Of a DNA stretch of 13,953 nucleotides, positions 8,901 through 13,953 are shown in pieces. Every line of letters starts with the position of its first letter. The stretch's first letter is position 1. The position numbers and the translations under genes are program-made. The stretch is from Hyphomicrobium_A sp964622715 (GTDB taxonomy: Bacteria; Pseudomonadota; Alphaproteobacteria; Rhizobiales; Hyphomicrobiaceae). The notes under the pieces were generated by a model. It was given only the letters and a program-made list of their open reading frames with translations. It ran no database searches and had not been told where the DNA came from. The DNA is taken from NCBI GenBank assembly GCA_964622715.1, contig CAZURR010000069.1:1-13953 (forward strand), written 5' to 3'.

Positions 8901-9168
8901 GACGTCCTATGAGGCGGCGATAAGCGCGGGGCGTACGCGAATTCGCCCTGTGTTGATGACGGCTTCGGCCATGATCGTCGGCATGATCCCTATGGCTATC
9001 GGTGGGCCTGGCCAGGAGCAGAATGCTGTGCTGGCGCGGGCCGTCATTGGCGGGCTTTTGTTTGCCACTCCGACGACGCTTCTGGTTGTCCCGTACTTGT
9101 TTGCTATGCTGCGAAAGCGAGACGACGGCATAACAGAGCATGGCGTGTTCAAAGAGGGCACCGTATGA
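5968..9168 (+). CDS. RND-family efflux transporter, inner-membrane permease subunit (ACR_tran)
   Basis: Trimeric proton-driven pump that moves compounds from periplasm or inner membrane into an outer-membrane channel. At 1066 residues it is close to AcrB (1049). It has TM1 at about 12-30, a large periplasmic loop (porter/docking subdomains), TM2-6 (about 335-490), TM7 near 540, a second periplasmic loop and TM8-12 (about 870-1050). The TM4 motif GILVDDSTVTIENTHR carries the paired aspartates D401 and D402. TM11-region residues equal to AcrB R971 and T978 are kept (R991, T998). The residue at the AcrB K940 position is Ala (A961 in GVASANSILL), not Lys. DD plus an S/T-A-N-S pattern points to a lineage distant from AcrB. 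The substrate cannot be told. It overlaps the adaptor gene by 4 bp (ATGA). No good Shine-Dalgarno precedes the ATG, but the start fits the family N-terminus. Confidence 0.93.
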   Translation: MAIVRFALRFPHTFFVLAALILFLGITAIRTMPADIFPEINIPVVTVIWQYTGLSTPDMEQRITVYSEYAISANVSGIKNIEAQTLNGVSVQRIYFQSDVNIDLAIAQVISATSSIRALMPAGTQPPIVLQFNASSVPVLQLSLTSETLNQVQLYNYGIYRLRQELAPVQGVTFPAPDGGAWRQIMVDIDPKKLLAKGLTPTDVVKAINAQSLTLPSGLAKIGEKQYTIRTNAMPPTIEALNNIPIKYEDGATVLIRDIGHVRDGSAVQQNVVHENGEPAVLLTVIKNGNASTLSVVDGVLSVLKVARAAAPPGLEINELFNQSQFVMEAIADVVREGGIAAVLTALMILLFLGSWRSTIVVMIAIPLSILSSIVGLYFTGHTLNIMTLGGLALAVGILVDDSTVTIENTHRLLSEEGKPLPEATLYGSAGIAVPTLVSTLAISCVFTSVIFLEGPAKYLFTPLGIAVIFAMLASYILSRTLTPITIGLLLKNEWQKKQDGARRGRFARFHSAFEHGFNNMREGYVRLLTRLLERRFIVPVAAVLVLALGAVLFMAVGRDFYPLVDGGQMKLHVRVPAGMRLEATAKIFHEIENKIREVIPERDLELIVDNIGVNAVDYNLAFSDGSTIGSNDGVILVALKEGHAPTAEYQRKLREVLPAAFPNVIFYFQAADMVTQILNFGLPAQIDVRTVGYDRDTNLRVAKELRLRLAAVPGFVDVHLQQEVDSPAFFATIDRLKAIQFGLTAEDVANNINISLSSSSQVTPNYWTDPKLGIPYALAVQTPQYWVSSMGELENTPVSTGVAPSNDYSKGQPIPGLLSNIATLKRDSVPTNAKQTNIQPVFEVYASIQGIDLGTASDAISEIVADLEKQLKPGNSIQIVGQIDSMDESFHDLGIGLIFASVFVYLLMVVNYQSFGVPFVVILALPATFVGILVMLFVTGTSLSVPSLMGAIMAVGVASANSILLATFARDEHLAGKTSYEAAISAGRTRIRPVLMTASAMIVGMIPMAIGGPGQEQNAVLARAVIGGLLFATPTTLLVVPYLFAMLRKRDDGITEHGVFKEGTV

Positions 9169-10409
9169 CTGATACCGGACAACAGAGTGAGAAAGATTCA
9201 CCGGTAAAGCAAGAGACAACGCGCAGCTGGAGAGGACGGCTGTTTGGGTTCGGTGTGCTCGTCGTGCTCCTGTTGGGGCTATCCTACGGCGCTTGGCGCA
9301 ACTACGTGCAAAATCGTCAGGTATTGGAGACGGCCCAGAAGAGCCGTGACAAGATCCCAAGCCTGAATGTGGCTAAGGTGAAGGCAAGCGACCCAATCAT
9401 TGATGTCACGTTGCCGGCCACGACATTGGCCTTCACCGCCGCGAACATCTATGCCCGCGTGAGCGGTTATATCTCCAAGCGCAACGTTGACATCGGGGAT
9501 CGCGTCAAGATAGGCGATTTACTGGTAGAAATCTCTGCACCAGAGATTGACCACCAGCTTGCTCAGGCTGAGGCGACGCTTGCCCAAAACAAGGCGGCGG
9601 TCGAGCAAATACTTGCGAACAAGGAACTCGCGCGTGTCACAGCTACGCGCGAAGATCCCCTAGTACGCAAAGGTTTTGAGAGCAAGCTGCAGGGCGACAC
9701 CAACCAGCTCAATCTCAAAGCGCAAGAAGCTGACGTTGCTGTCGCGAAGGCAAATGTCGCGGCCCAGGAAGCTTCGGTTAAGGTGGCACGTCAACAGAAA
9801 AAATATCTAAGTGTCCTTGCCCCATTCGACGGCATCGTGACCAAGAGGAATGTCAATATCGGTGACCTCGTGCAGGGCGATGCGACGAGCGGCACGTTTA
9901 TGTTCACCGTTATGGAAAGCGAAGTGATTCGAACGCAAGTCTACGTGCCGCAGGACCAGGCTTTCGGCTTAGCTGCTGGCGTGGAGGCTATCGTGCGCGT
10001 TCCCGAAATGCCCGGCCGCACCTTCCCTGGCAAGGTAACGCGCGTCGCCGACGCGTTGCAGCCTGGCACGAGGACCTTATTGGCCGAGATCGACATTGAA
10101 AATCCCGACGGAGCCCTGACGCCGGGAGTCTACGGCACAGTTGAGCTGCATATTCCACGCAAGACACCCTCCCTCTTGGTGCCCGCTTCAGCGATCATCT
10201 TCAATCAGCAGGGTATGCAAGTCGCGGTGGTCAAGGATGGTATCGCTCACATTCAGAAGATAACGGTCGCGCGCGACTTAGGAACGGATATTGAGGCGCG
10301 CGACGGCGTCAAGGAAGGCGACGAGGTTATCCTCAATCCTCCGGTTACGCTCGCGAATGGAGACAAAGTGACCATTCAACCGGCGAAAAAGTCGCCGGCC
10401 AAAGAATGA
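9165..10409 (+). CDS. RND efflux periplasmic adaptor (membrane fusion protein, HlyD/AcrA type)
   Basis: Bridges the permease and the outer-membrane channel. The 414-residue protein has a short cytoplasmic tail, one N-terminal membrane anchor (about 26-43, no lipobox cysteine) and the first lipoyl half (about 92-127, ARVSGYISKRNVDIGDRVKIGD). An Ala/Gln/Lys-rich alpha-helical hairpin follows (about 128-212). The second lipoyl half (about 217-237) contains LAPFDGIVTKRNVNIGDLV, and then come a beta-barrel and a membrane-proximal domain (about 245-405). The two lipoyl halves mirror each other, as is diagnostic of the family. It begins inside the permease stop region (4-bp overlap), so translation is probably coupled. 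Permease before adaptor is the reverse of the common adaptor-permease order. The anchor in place of a lipidation site implies an uncleaved signal anchor. Confidence 0.93.
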   Translation: MTDTGQQSEKDSPVKQETTRSWRGRLFGFGVLVVLLLGLSYGAWRNYVQNRQVLETAQKSRDKIPSLNVAKVKASDPIIDVTLPATTLAFTAANIYARVSGYISKRNVDIGDRVKIGDLLVEISAPEIDHQLAQAEATLAQNKAAVEQILANKELARVTATREDPLVRKGFESKLQGDTNQLNLKAQEADVAVAKANVAAQEASVKVARQQKKYLSVLAPFDGIVTKRNVNIGDLVQGDATSGTFMFTVMESEVIRTQVYVPQDQAFGLAAGVEAIVRVPEMPGRTFPGKVTRVADALQPGTRTLLAEIDIENPDGALTPGVYGTVELHIPRKTPSLLVPASAIIFNQQGMQVAVVKDGIAHIQKITVARDLGTDIEARDGVKEGDEVILNPPVTLANGDKVTIQPAKKSPAKE

Positions 10410-10436
10410 ACGCTGCAGGCTCTCGCGCCTAAGCGT
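10410..10436. terminator. Hairpin between convergent adaptor and OMF genes
   Basis: Arms ACGCT (10410-10414) with AGCGT (10432-10436) and AGGC (10417-10420) with GCCT (10427-10430) form one interrupted stem around a 6-base loop. It starts right after the adaptor stop and lies in the 44-bp gap between convergent genes, the expected place for a two-way terminator. No strong T-run follows on either side, so function is uncertain. Confidence 0.4.
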
Positions 10437-10453
10437 GTAAGACTGAATTCAAA

Positions 10454-12115
10454 TCATAAACAAGGAGGAAGCTCTGGGTCTATGTGACCGCGCATAACCT
10501 CGAGCACTCTTACGCACGAGCGCCAGTGCGTGAGTTCATGCCAATTTGGCAGCTGCGATGCATCCCATCCGCCACCAAGCGCCTGGATTAGGCTAACGCT
10601 GGAAATAAACCGGCTCTGAAGGGTCGCAAGTGCCGCTTGCTCGTTGGATAGCAGAATTTCTTGCGCCTGGATGATCGCGGTTATACTGACGGTGCCAGCC
10701 TCGTACTCGGTGAGTGCAATCTCAAGAGATTCACGCGATAGCCGTACGGCGTCGTCCTGCACACTCTGCTGATCTGCTAGGATTCGCTGACTCGACAGCT
10801 CATCTTCGACCTGCTGGAAGGCGCTAAGCACTGTCTGTCTATAGACGGCGACCCTCTGGTAGTAGGCCGCAAGCGCGGCAGCCACTTGCTCCTTTCGTAA
10901 ACCGCCATCGATGATTGTCTGTACCGCGGCGATGCCGACCGACCATACCTCGTTAGCGACCGCGACCGGGAACGCAGATGTGCCCACATAGCCGGCTACG
11001 GCGTTCGGCAGGACCCCGCCGCCGAATCCGGACAGGCTTATGTCGGGAAAGTATGCCGCCACGGCCACGCCGATAAGTGCGTTTTGGCCGGCAATCCGGC
11101 GTTCCGCCGCTGCGATGTCGGGGCGCCGTTCGAGAAGAAGAGAAGGAATGGTTGGAGGCACGTACGGTACGTCTTCCATCAGCTGGTCTGGCATGATCGA
11201 GAATTCGGAGGGAGGCACGCCAATCAGCACCGCGATAGCGTGCTCGAACTGCGCGCGCTGAATGCCGACGTCAATGGCCAGCGCTTCGGCTGTCCTCACT
11301 TGAGTCTTGGCAGCGATCACGTCGTAGCGGGATACGACACCGCGATCGAATCGCGCCTGCGTTATTGTGAGCGTGCGTTTGTATGCGGTGACGGTGGAAT
11401 CGAACAGACGTTGCAGCGAGTCGGCTGCTCGCAAATTAAAGTAGGCAAGCGCTAGCTGCGTCTGTGCCAACAGCGTGGCATTAGCGAGGTCCGCAGCACT
11501 GGCCTGCGCATCGGCGACGTTGCTTTCGATCGTTCGCCGTATCCTGCCCCAGACGTCAAAGTCCCATGTTGCCAGCGTATCAAGTGTTACAGTGGATTTT
11601 GTTATGTTCTTTGCAGCAGAATCGCCTGCGGCTTTGCCAGCGCCGCTGCCCTCATGCCAGCGATTAGGACTGTATTGCAGGCCTATCGTTGGAAACAGTT
11701 CGGAGCGGGCTTGACGCACGAGAGTGACGGATTGGCGATATGCGGCTTCAGCAGCGGCGATATTCTGGTTCGAGACCTCGACCTGGCGTTCTAAAGAATC
11801 GAGCGTCGGATCGCCATAGATGGTCCACCAATCGCCGCGGACAATTCCATCACTAGGTTGGGCGATCTTCCATCCCGGCAGCTCGCTGAAAGCATAGGGT
11901 ACCGGCGCGGGCGGTGGTACATAATCGGGGCCGACGGCGCAGGCTCCAACTGATGCCGCCGTGATCAGTGAGATGATCCTGACAGTACTTTTTGCTTGCG
12001 CACGGCGTCGTCGGCGCGGAATCGAACTCCCTGAGAAGGAGTCTCCGGATTGCCGATTGGTCGAGGCCACCGCTATTTGGTCGTTAGAGTGCCGCCGCAG
12101 TATAGTAGGTTGCAT
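10454..12115 (-). CDS. RND efflux outer-membrane factor, NodT/OprM-type lipoprotein
   Basis: Forms the trimeric outer-membrane channel and periplasmic tunnel of the pump. The 553-residue protein has a lipobox-like VGAC with the lipidated Cys at C59, followed by AVGPDYVPPPAPVP, the standard mature N-terminus of this family. Two OEP repeats follow (about 100-300 and 325-515). Signature stretches are ATWDFDVWGRIRR (182-194), LLERRPDIAAAERRIAGQNALIG (327-349) and QALGGGWDASQLP (511-523). After that point, where family members usually end, 30 further residues (524-553) are not recognised. The N-terminal region before the hydrophobic core is unusually long and basic (RRRRR at 34-38). The only other in-frame start seen is a GTG at residue 16, with no ribosome site. 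The gene is convergent with the permease-adaptor pair, so it needs its own promoter upstream of 12115. Confidence 0.92.
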   Translation of the reverse strand: MQPTILRRHSNDQIAVASTNRQSGDSFSGSSIPRRRRRAQAKSTVRIISLITAASVGACAVGPDYVPPPAPVPYAFSELPGWKIAQPSDGIVRGDWWTIYGDPTLDSLERQVEVSNQNIAAAEAAYRQSVTLVRQARSELFPTIGLQYSPNRWHEGSGAGKAAGDSAAKNITKSTVTLDTLATWDFDVWGRIRRTIESNVADAQASAADLANATLLAQTQLALAYFNLRAADSLQRLFDSTVTAYKRTLTITQARFDRGVVSRYDVIAAKTQVRTAEALAIDVGIQRAQFEHAIAVLIGVPPSEFSIMPDQLMEDVPYVPPTIPSLLLERRPDIAAAERRIAGQNALIGVAVAAYFPDISLSGFGGGVLPNAVAGYVGTSAFPVAVANEVWSVGIAAVQTIIDGGLRKEQVAAALAAYYQRVAVYRQTVLSAFQQVEDELSSQRILADQQSVQDDAVRLSRESLEIALTEYEAGTVSITAIIQAQEILLSNEQAALATLQSRFISSVSLIQALGGGWDASQLPNWHELTHWRSCVRVLEVMRGHIDPELPPCL

Positions 12116-12218
12116 TGAGTTGTTCCACGCTGGCCGGCTATTATTGAAACGCGACGGTCACAGCTTGGTTCGTTACGCCTACGCGTAATCATCTCCCCAC
12201 TGACGGTCCCATAAACAT

Positions 12219-12237
12219 CGATTCGCCATGCGAATCG
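12219..12237. promoter_or_regulatory. 19-bp inverted repeat, operator candidate
   Basis: CGATTCGC-CAT-GCGAATCG has perfect 8-bp arms around a 3-bp centre, and is AT/GC mixed, not GC-only. It sits about 104 bp upstream of the OMF start on the minus strand and about 450 bp upstream of chaA. Size and symmetry suit a TetR- or MarR-like dimer that often controls efflux genes, but no such regulator is in the window. It could also act as a hairpin in a leader RNA. Confidence 0.4.
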
Positions 12238-12506
12238 TCGAGTTGAAACGAAAAGTTAGCGTTATGGTGCCCCTCAACAACTAATTGCTTAGCCCGCAGA
12301 CAAATTCCCATCGCACGTCATCCTTTTGACGAAGGGCCTGCGCGATTCGGCAGGTGCCATCTCGCGTCTTGGCAGGCAGCAATTCTGACGACCTGGACGT
12401 CGTCGTCTCCTGCGTCGGCGGAGCCATTTCGCACATGGGCAAACTATTTTCGTTGCAGCTTAAAAAGGGGATTTGAGCCTCGTGGCCGGTCGATTCACAC
12501 TTCTGA

Positions 12507-12530
12507 GGCCAAACGGCCAAACGGCCAGAC
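12507..12530. repeat. Short tandem repeat, three 8-bp units
   Basis: Unit GGCCAAAC occurs twice exactly (12507-12514, 12515-12522) and once with one change, GGCCAGAC (12523-12530). The copies are head to tail and lie in the non-coding stretch about 155 bp before chaA. No function is evident. Confidence 0.7.
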
Positions 12531-12685
12531 AAACCAAACTCGGGCGCTGTTTGCCGAGCTGCCGGCCAGCTAGTGCGCAGTTGACGGGTAACGGTAATGT
12601 CTATTGCGTTTGCAGGGTCCACTGGGTCCAATTTGGATCATTATCAGTCCGGCGAAATACTGGCAGAAACTGAGGCAAGATCGAC

Positions 12686-13804
12686 ATGGCGTTCATACGC
12701 AGTGAAGCAGCTACGATAGTCGGATACTTGACGCTGCTTTGCGTCACGCTTTTTGGGGGCTCACTGGCGCCGGATGATATTGGCTGGCGGGTGTCGGCGG
12801 CGGTGTTTGTCATTCTCTTCATTGTAATGCTTTGGCTGGCGTTTTCCGTGGTGTGGCATGCGGAGGGCCTTGCGACACTCCTGGGCGAGCCCTATGGCAC
12901 GCTGGTACTGACGCTGTCGGTCATTGGCATCGAGGTGGCCCTGATCGCCTCGATCATGATTACGGGTTCCAATAAGCCCACGCTGGCGCGCGACACCATG
13001 TTTTCGGTCGTTATGATCGTGCTTAATGGTCTTGTTGGGCTCAGCCTTTTGACTGGAGGGCTGAGGCATCGTTTTCAGAATTACAATCTTGAGGGCGCCA
13101 CTGCCTACCTTGCCGTCCTCATACCGCTGGCTGCTCTCGCGCTGATCTTGCCGCGCTATTCGCCAGCAGCACCCGGCGGCGAGCTGTCGCAGCTGAATGC
13201 GGCGTTCCTCATCGGCATGTCGATCATTCTTTATGGCGTATTTCTGGCAGTTCAGACGGTTACTCATAGCGACATCTTCCAACAACCCGTTTCCGCCGCG
13301 TCCGATATCCACGAAGCGTCACAGGCTCATCACGGCGTCGCTGTTCGGACGGTGCCGCATCACTGCATTGCGCTTCTCGCGGCGATGCTGCCGATTGTTC
13401 TCTTGTCTAAGAATTTTGCCATTTATGTCGATTACGGGATCGAAAGGATGGATGCGCCGCTAGCTTTGGGAGGGTTCTTGATTGCCGCACTGATCCTGAC
13501 GCCCGAGGGCCTCAGCGCGATGCAGGCCGCACGGAATAATCAGCTGCAACGCGCTGTCAATATCTGCCTTGGCTCGTCTCTTTCCACTATTGGATTGACG
13601 GTGCCGGCCGTTCTCACAATCAGTTGGGTGATGAGCGAACCGGTCGAATTAGGACTGGACAGTGTGGACATCGTCATCTTGGCGGTGACGCTTATCGTCA
13701 GCCTAGTAACGTTCGTGAGTGCTCGCACCAACTGGCTTTTCGGTGTGGTTCACCTGGCACTGTTCGCGGCCTACGTAATGCTGATTTTCGACGCACCGGC
13801 CTAA
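12686..13804 (+). CDS. chaA: ChaA-type calcium (sodium)/proton antiporter, CaCA superfamily
   Basis: Inner-membrane exchanger that expels Ca2+ and possibly Na+/K+ in exchange for protons. The 372-residue protein compares with 366 in E. coli ChaA and has about 10-11 membrane helices in two related halves. The alpha-1 repeat is the segment GEPYGTLVLTLSVIGIEVALI (67-87) with likely ion-site acids E68 and E83. The alpha-2 repeat is the segment LTPEGLSAMQAARNNQLQRAVNICLGSSLSTIGLT (271-305) with E274, N292 and S297-S298. The central hydrophilic loop (about 192-226) is rich in His (H194, H209, H215, H216, H225, H226), where ChaA proteins usually have a charged loop. GAGG ten bases before the ATG supports the start. 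It stands alone, with the OMF gene divergent upstream and no partner gene next to it. The family call is firm, the ion preference is not. Confidence 0.9.
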   Translation: MAFIRSEAATIVGYLTLLCVTLFGGSLAPDDIGWRVSAAVFVILFIVMLWLAFSVVWHAEGLATLLGEPYGTLVLTLSVIGIEVALIASIMITGSNKPTLARDTMFSVVMIVLNGLVGLSLLTGGLRHRFQNYNLEGATAYLAVLIPLAALALILPRYSPAAPGGELSQLNAAFLIGMSIILYGVFLAVQTVTHSDIFQQPVSAASDIHEASQAHHGVAVRTVPHHCIALLAAMLPIVLLSKNFAIYVDYGIERMDAPLALGGFLIAALILTPEGLSAMQAARNNQLQRAVNICLGSSLSTIGLTVPAVLTISWVMSEPVELGLDSVDIVILAVTLIVSLVTFVSARTNWLFGVVHLALFAAYVMLIFDAPA

Positions 13805-13820
13805 ATCACCTTTTCACTCG

Positions 13821-13953
13821 TCAAATTCTGGTCGTGCGAGCGCTCGCAATGTCACGGCCGCTGCCAGTTATGAATATCGATCTGATGCCTGTGTCCGTAT
13901 GTCCGCTTGGACCTACCGTTCGTGTGACGGCAAGGCCGCCCCAAAGATTGTTC
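13821..13953 (-). CDS. Possible 3' end of a convergent gene running off the right edge
   Basis: A minus-strand frame is open from the window edge to a TGA at 13821-13823, giving 43 residues with a balanced composition (NNLWGGLAVTRTVGPSG near the edge). The position, just 16 bp from the chaA stop and convergent, is plausible. The fragment is too short to place in a family. A plus-strand frame from the ATG at 13849 is also open to the edge, so the coding strand is uncertain. Confidence 0.25.
   Translation of the reverse strand, partial: NNLWGGLAVTRTVGPSGHTDTGIRSIFITGSGRDIASARTTRI
13835..13848. terminator. Perfect 14-bp palindrome downstream of chaA
   Basis: TGCGAGCGCTCGCA is fully self-complementary with no loop bases and lies 31 bp after the chaA stop. 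It could be the stem of a terminator, with a few inner bases opening as loop, or a protein site. No T-run follows, so the terminator call is weak. It would lie inside the possible convergent gene if that gene is real. Confidence 0.25.

Larger units (their letters stand above)
12116..12685. other. 570-bp stretch without a convincing gene
   Basis: It lies between the start of the OMF gene (minus strand) and the start of chaA (plus strand), so it should carry both promoters. Open frames on either strand, including a 116-codon minus frame at 12281-12631, give low-complexity or Arg/Thr/Ser-rich translations without recognisable motifs and overlap each other. A 19-bp inverted repeat (12219-12237) and an 8-bp tandem repeat (12507-12530) are the only structured elements seen. 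I found no tRNA-like fold and no insertion-sequence ends. Confidence 0.6.

Noticed and set aside
8860..9360. 166-codon minus frame across the permease-adaptor junction
   Set aside because: It covers the end of one well-supported gene and the start of another, with no recognisable protein features.
12281..12631. 116-codon minus frame in the non-coding stretch
   Set aside because: It has no ribosome site, no known motif and an unconvincing composition; kept only as part of the unexplained stretch.
12761..13312. 183-codon minus frame opposite chaA
   Set aside because: Its translation is Arg/His/Gln-rich low-complexity sequence, as expected for the antisense of a membrane protein, and chaA has clear family motifs on the plus strand.
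1..13953. CRISPR array, insertion sequence, integrase, tRNA or phage genes
   Set aside because: No regularly spaced repeats, transposase or integrase motifs, terminal inverted repeats or tRNA-like sequences were seen on either strand.

Overview
The window reads as an alphaproteobacterial chromosome segment, most likely Hyphomicrobiales/Rhizobiales-like. This is inferred from moderately high GC, the coxB-coxA-coxC order, the alcohol-dehydrogenase-type multiheme cytochrome c and the NodT-class efflux system. No rRNA, tRNA, mobile element or CRISPR was seen, and the genus cannot be set from this sequence.

Left part (1-2118, minus strand): one uninterrupted reading frame runs off the left edge and covers the first 2.1 kb. 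It encodes an exported multidomain cytochrome c with four CxxCH motifs. Three hemes sit in an AdhB-like (alcohol/gluconate dehydrogenase cytochrome subunit) block. An Ala/Pro/Lys linker, a PRC-barrel-like segment and a fourth class I cytochrome c domain follow. Only the extreme C-terminus appears to be missing.

Divergent to it (2388-5808, plus strand) lies a coxB-coxA-coxC operon for an aa3-type heme-copper cytochrome c oxidase. The catalytic residues are intact. No assembly genes (cox11/ctaG, ctaB, surf1) are interleaved. The 269-bp divergent spacer carries a near-perfect 16-bp palindrome. The layout suggests, but does not prove, a periplasmic electron route from a dehydrogenase through the tetraheme protein to the CuA site of this oxidase.

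Middle part (5968-12115): a tripartite RND efflux system. The inner-membrane permease comes first, the periplasmic adaptor overlaps it by 4 bp, and a convergent gene encodes a NodT-class outer-membrane lipoprotein channel. The permease keeps the two TM4 aspartates but has alanine where AcrB has the proton-relay lysine of TM10.

Right part: a 570-bp stretch without a convincing gene holds a 19-bp inverted repeat and a short tandem repeat. A ChaA-type Ca2+(Na+)/H+ antiporter gene follows (12686-13804). The last 149 bp hold a perfect 14-bp palindrome and possibly the 3' end of a convergent gene.
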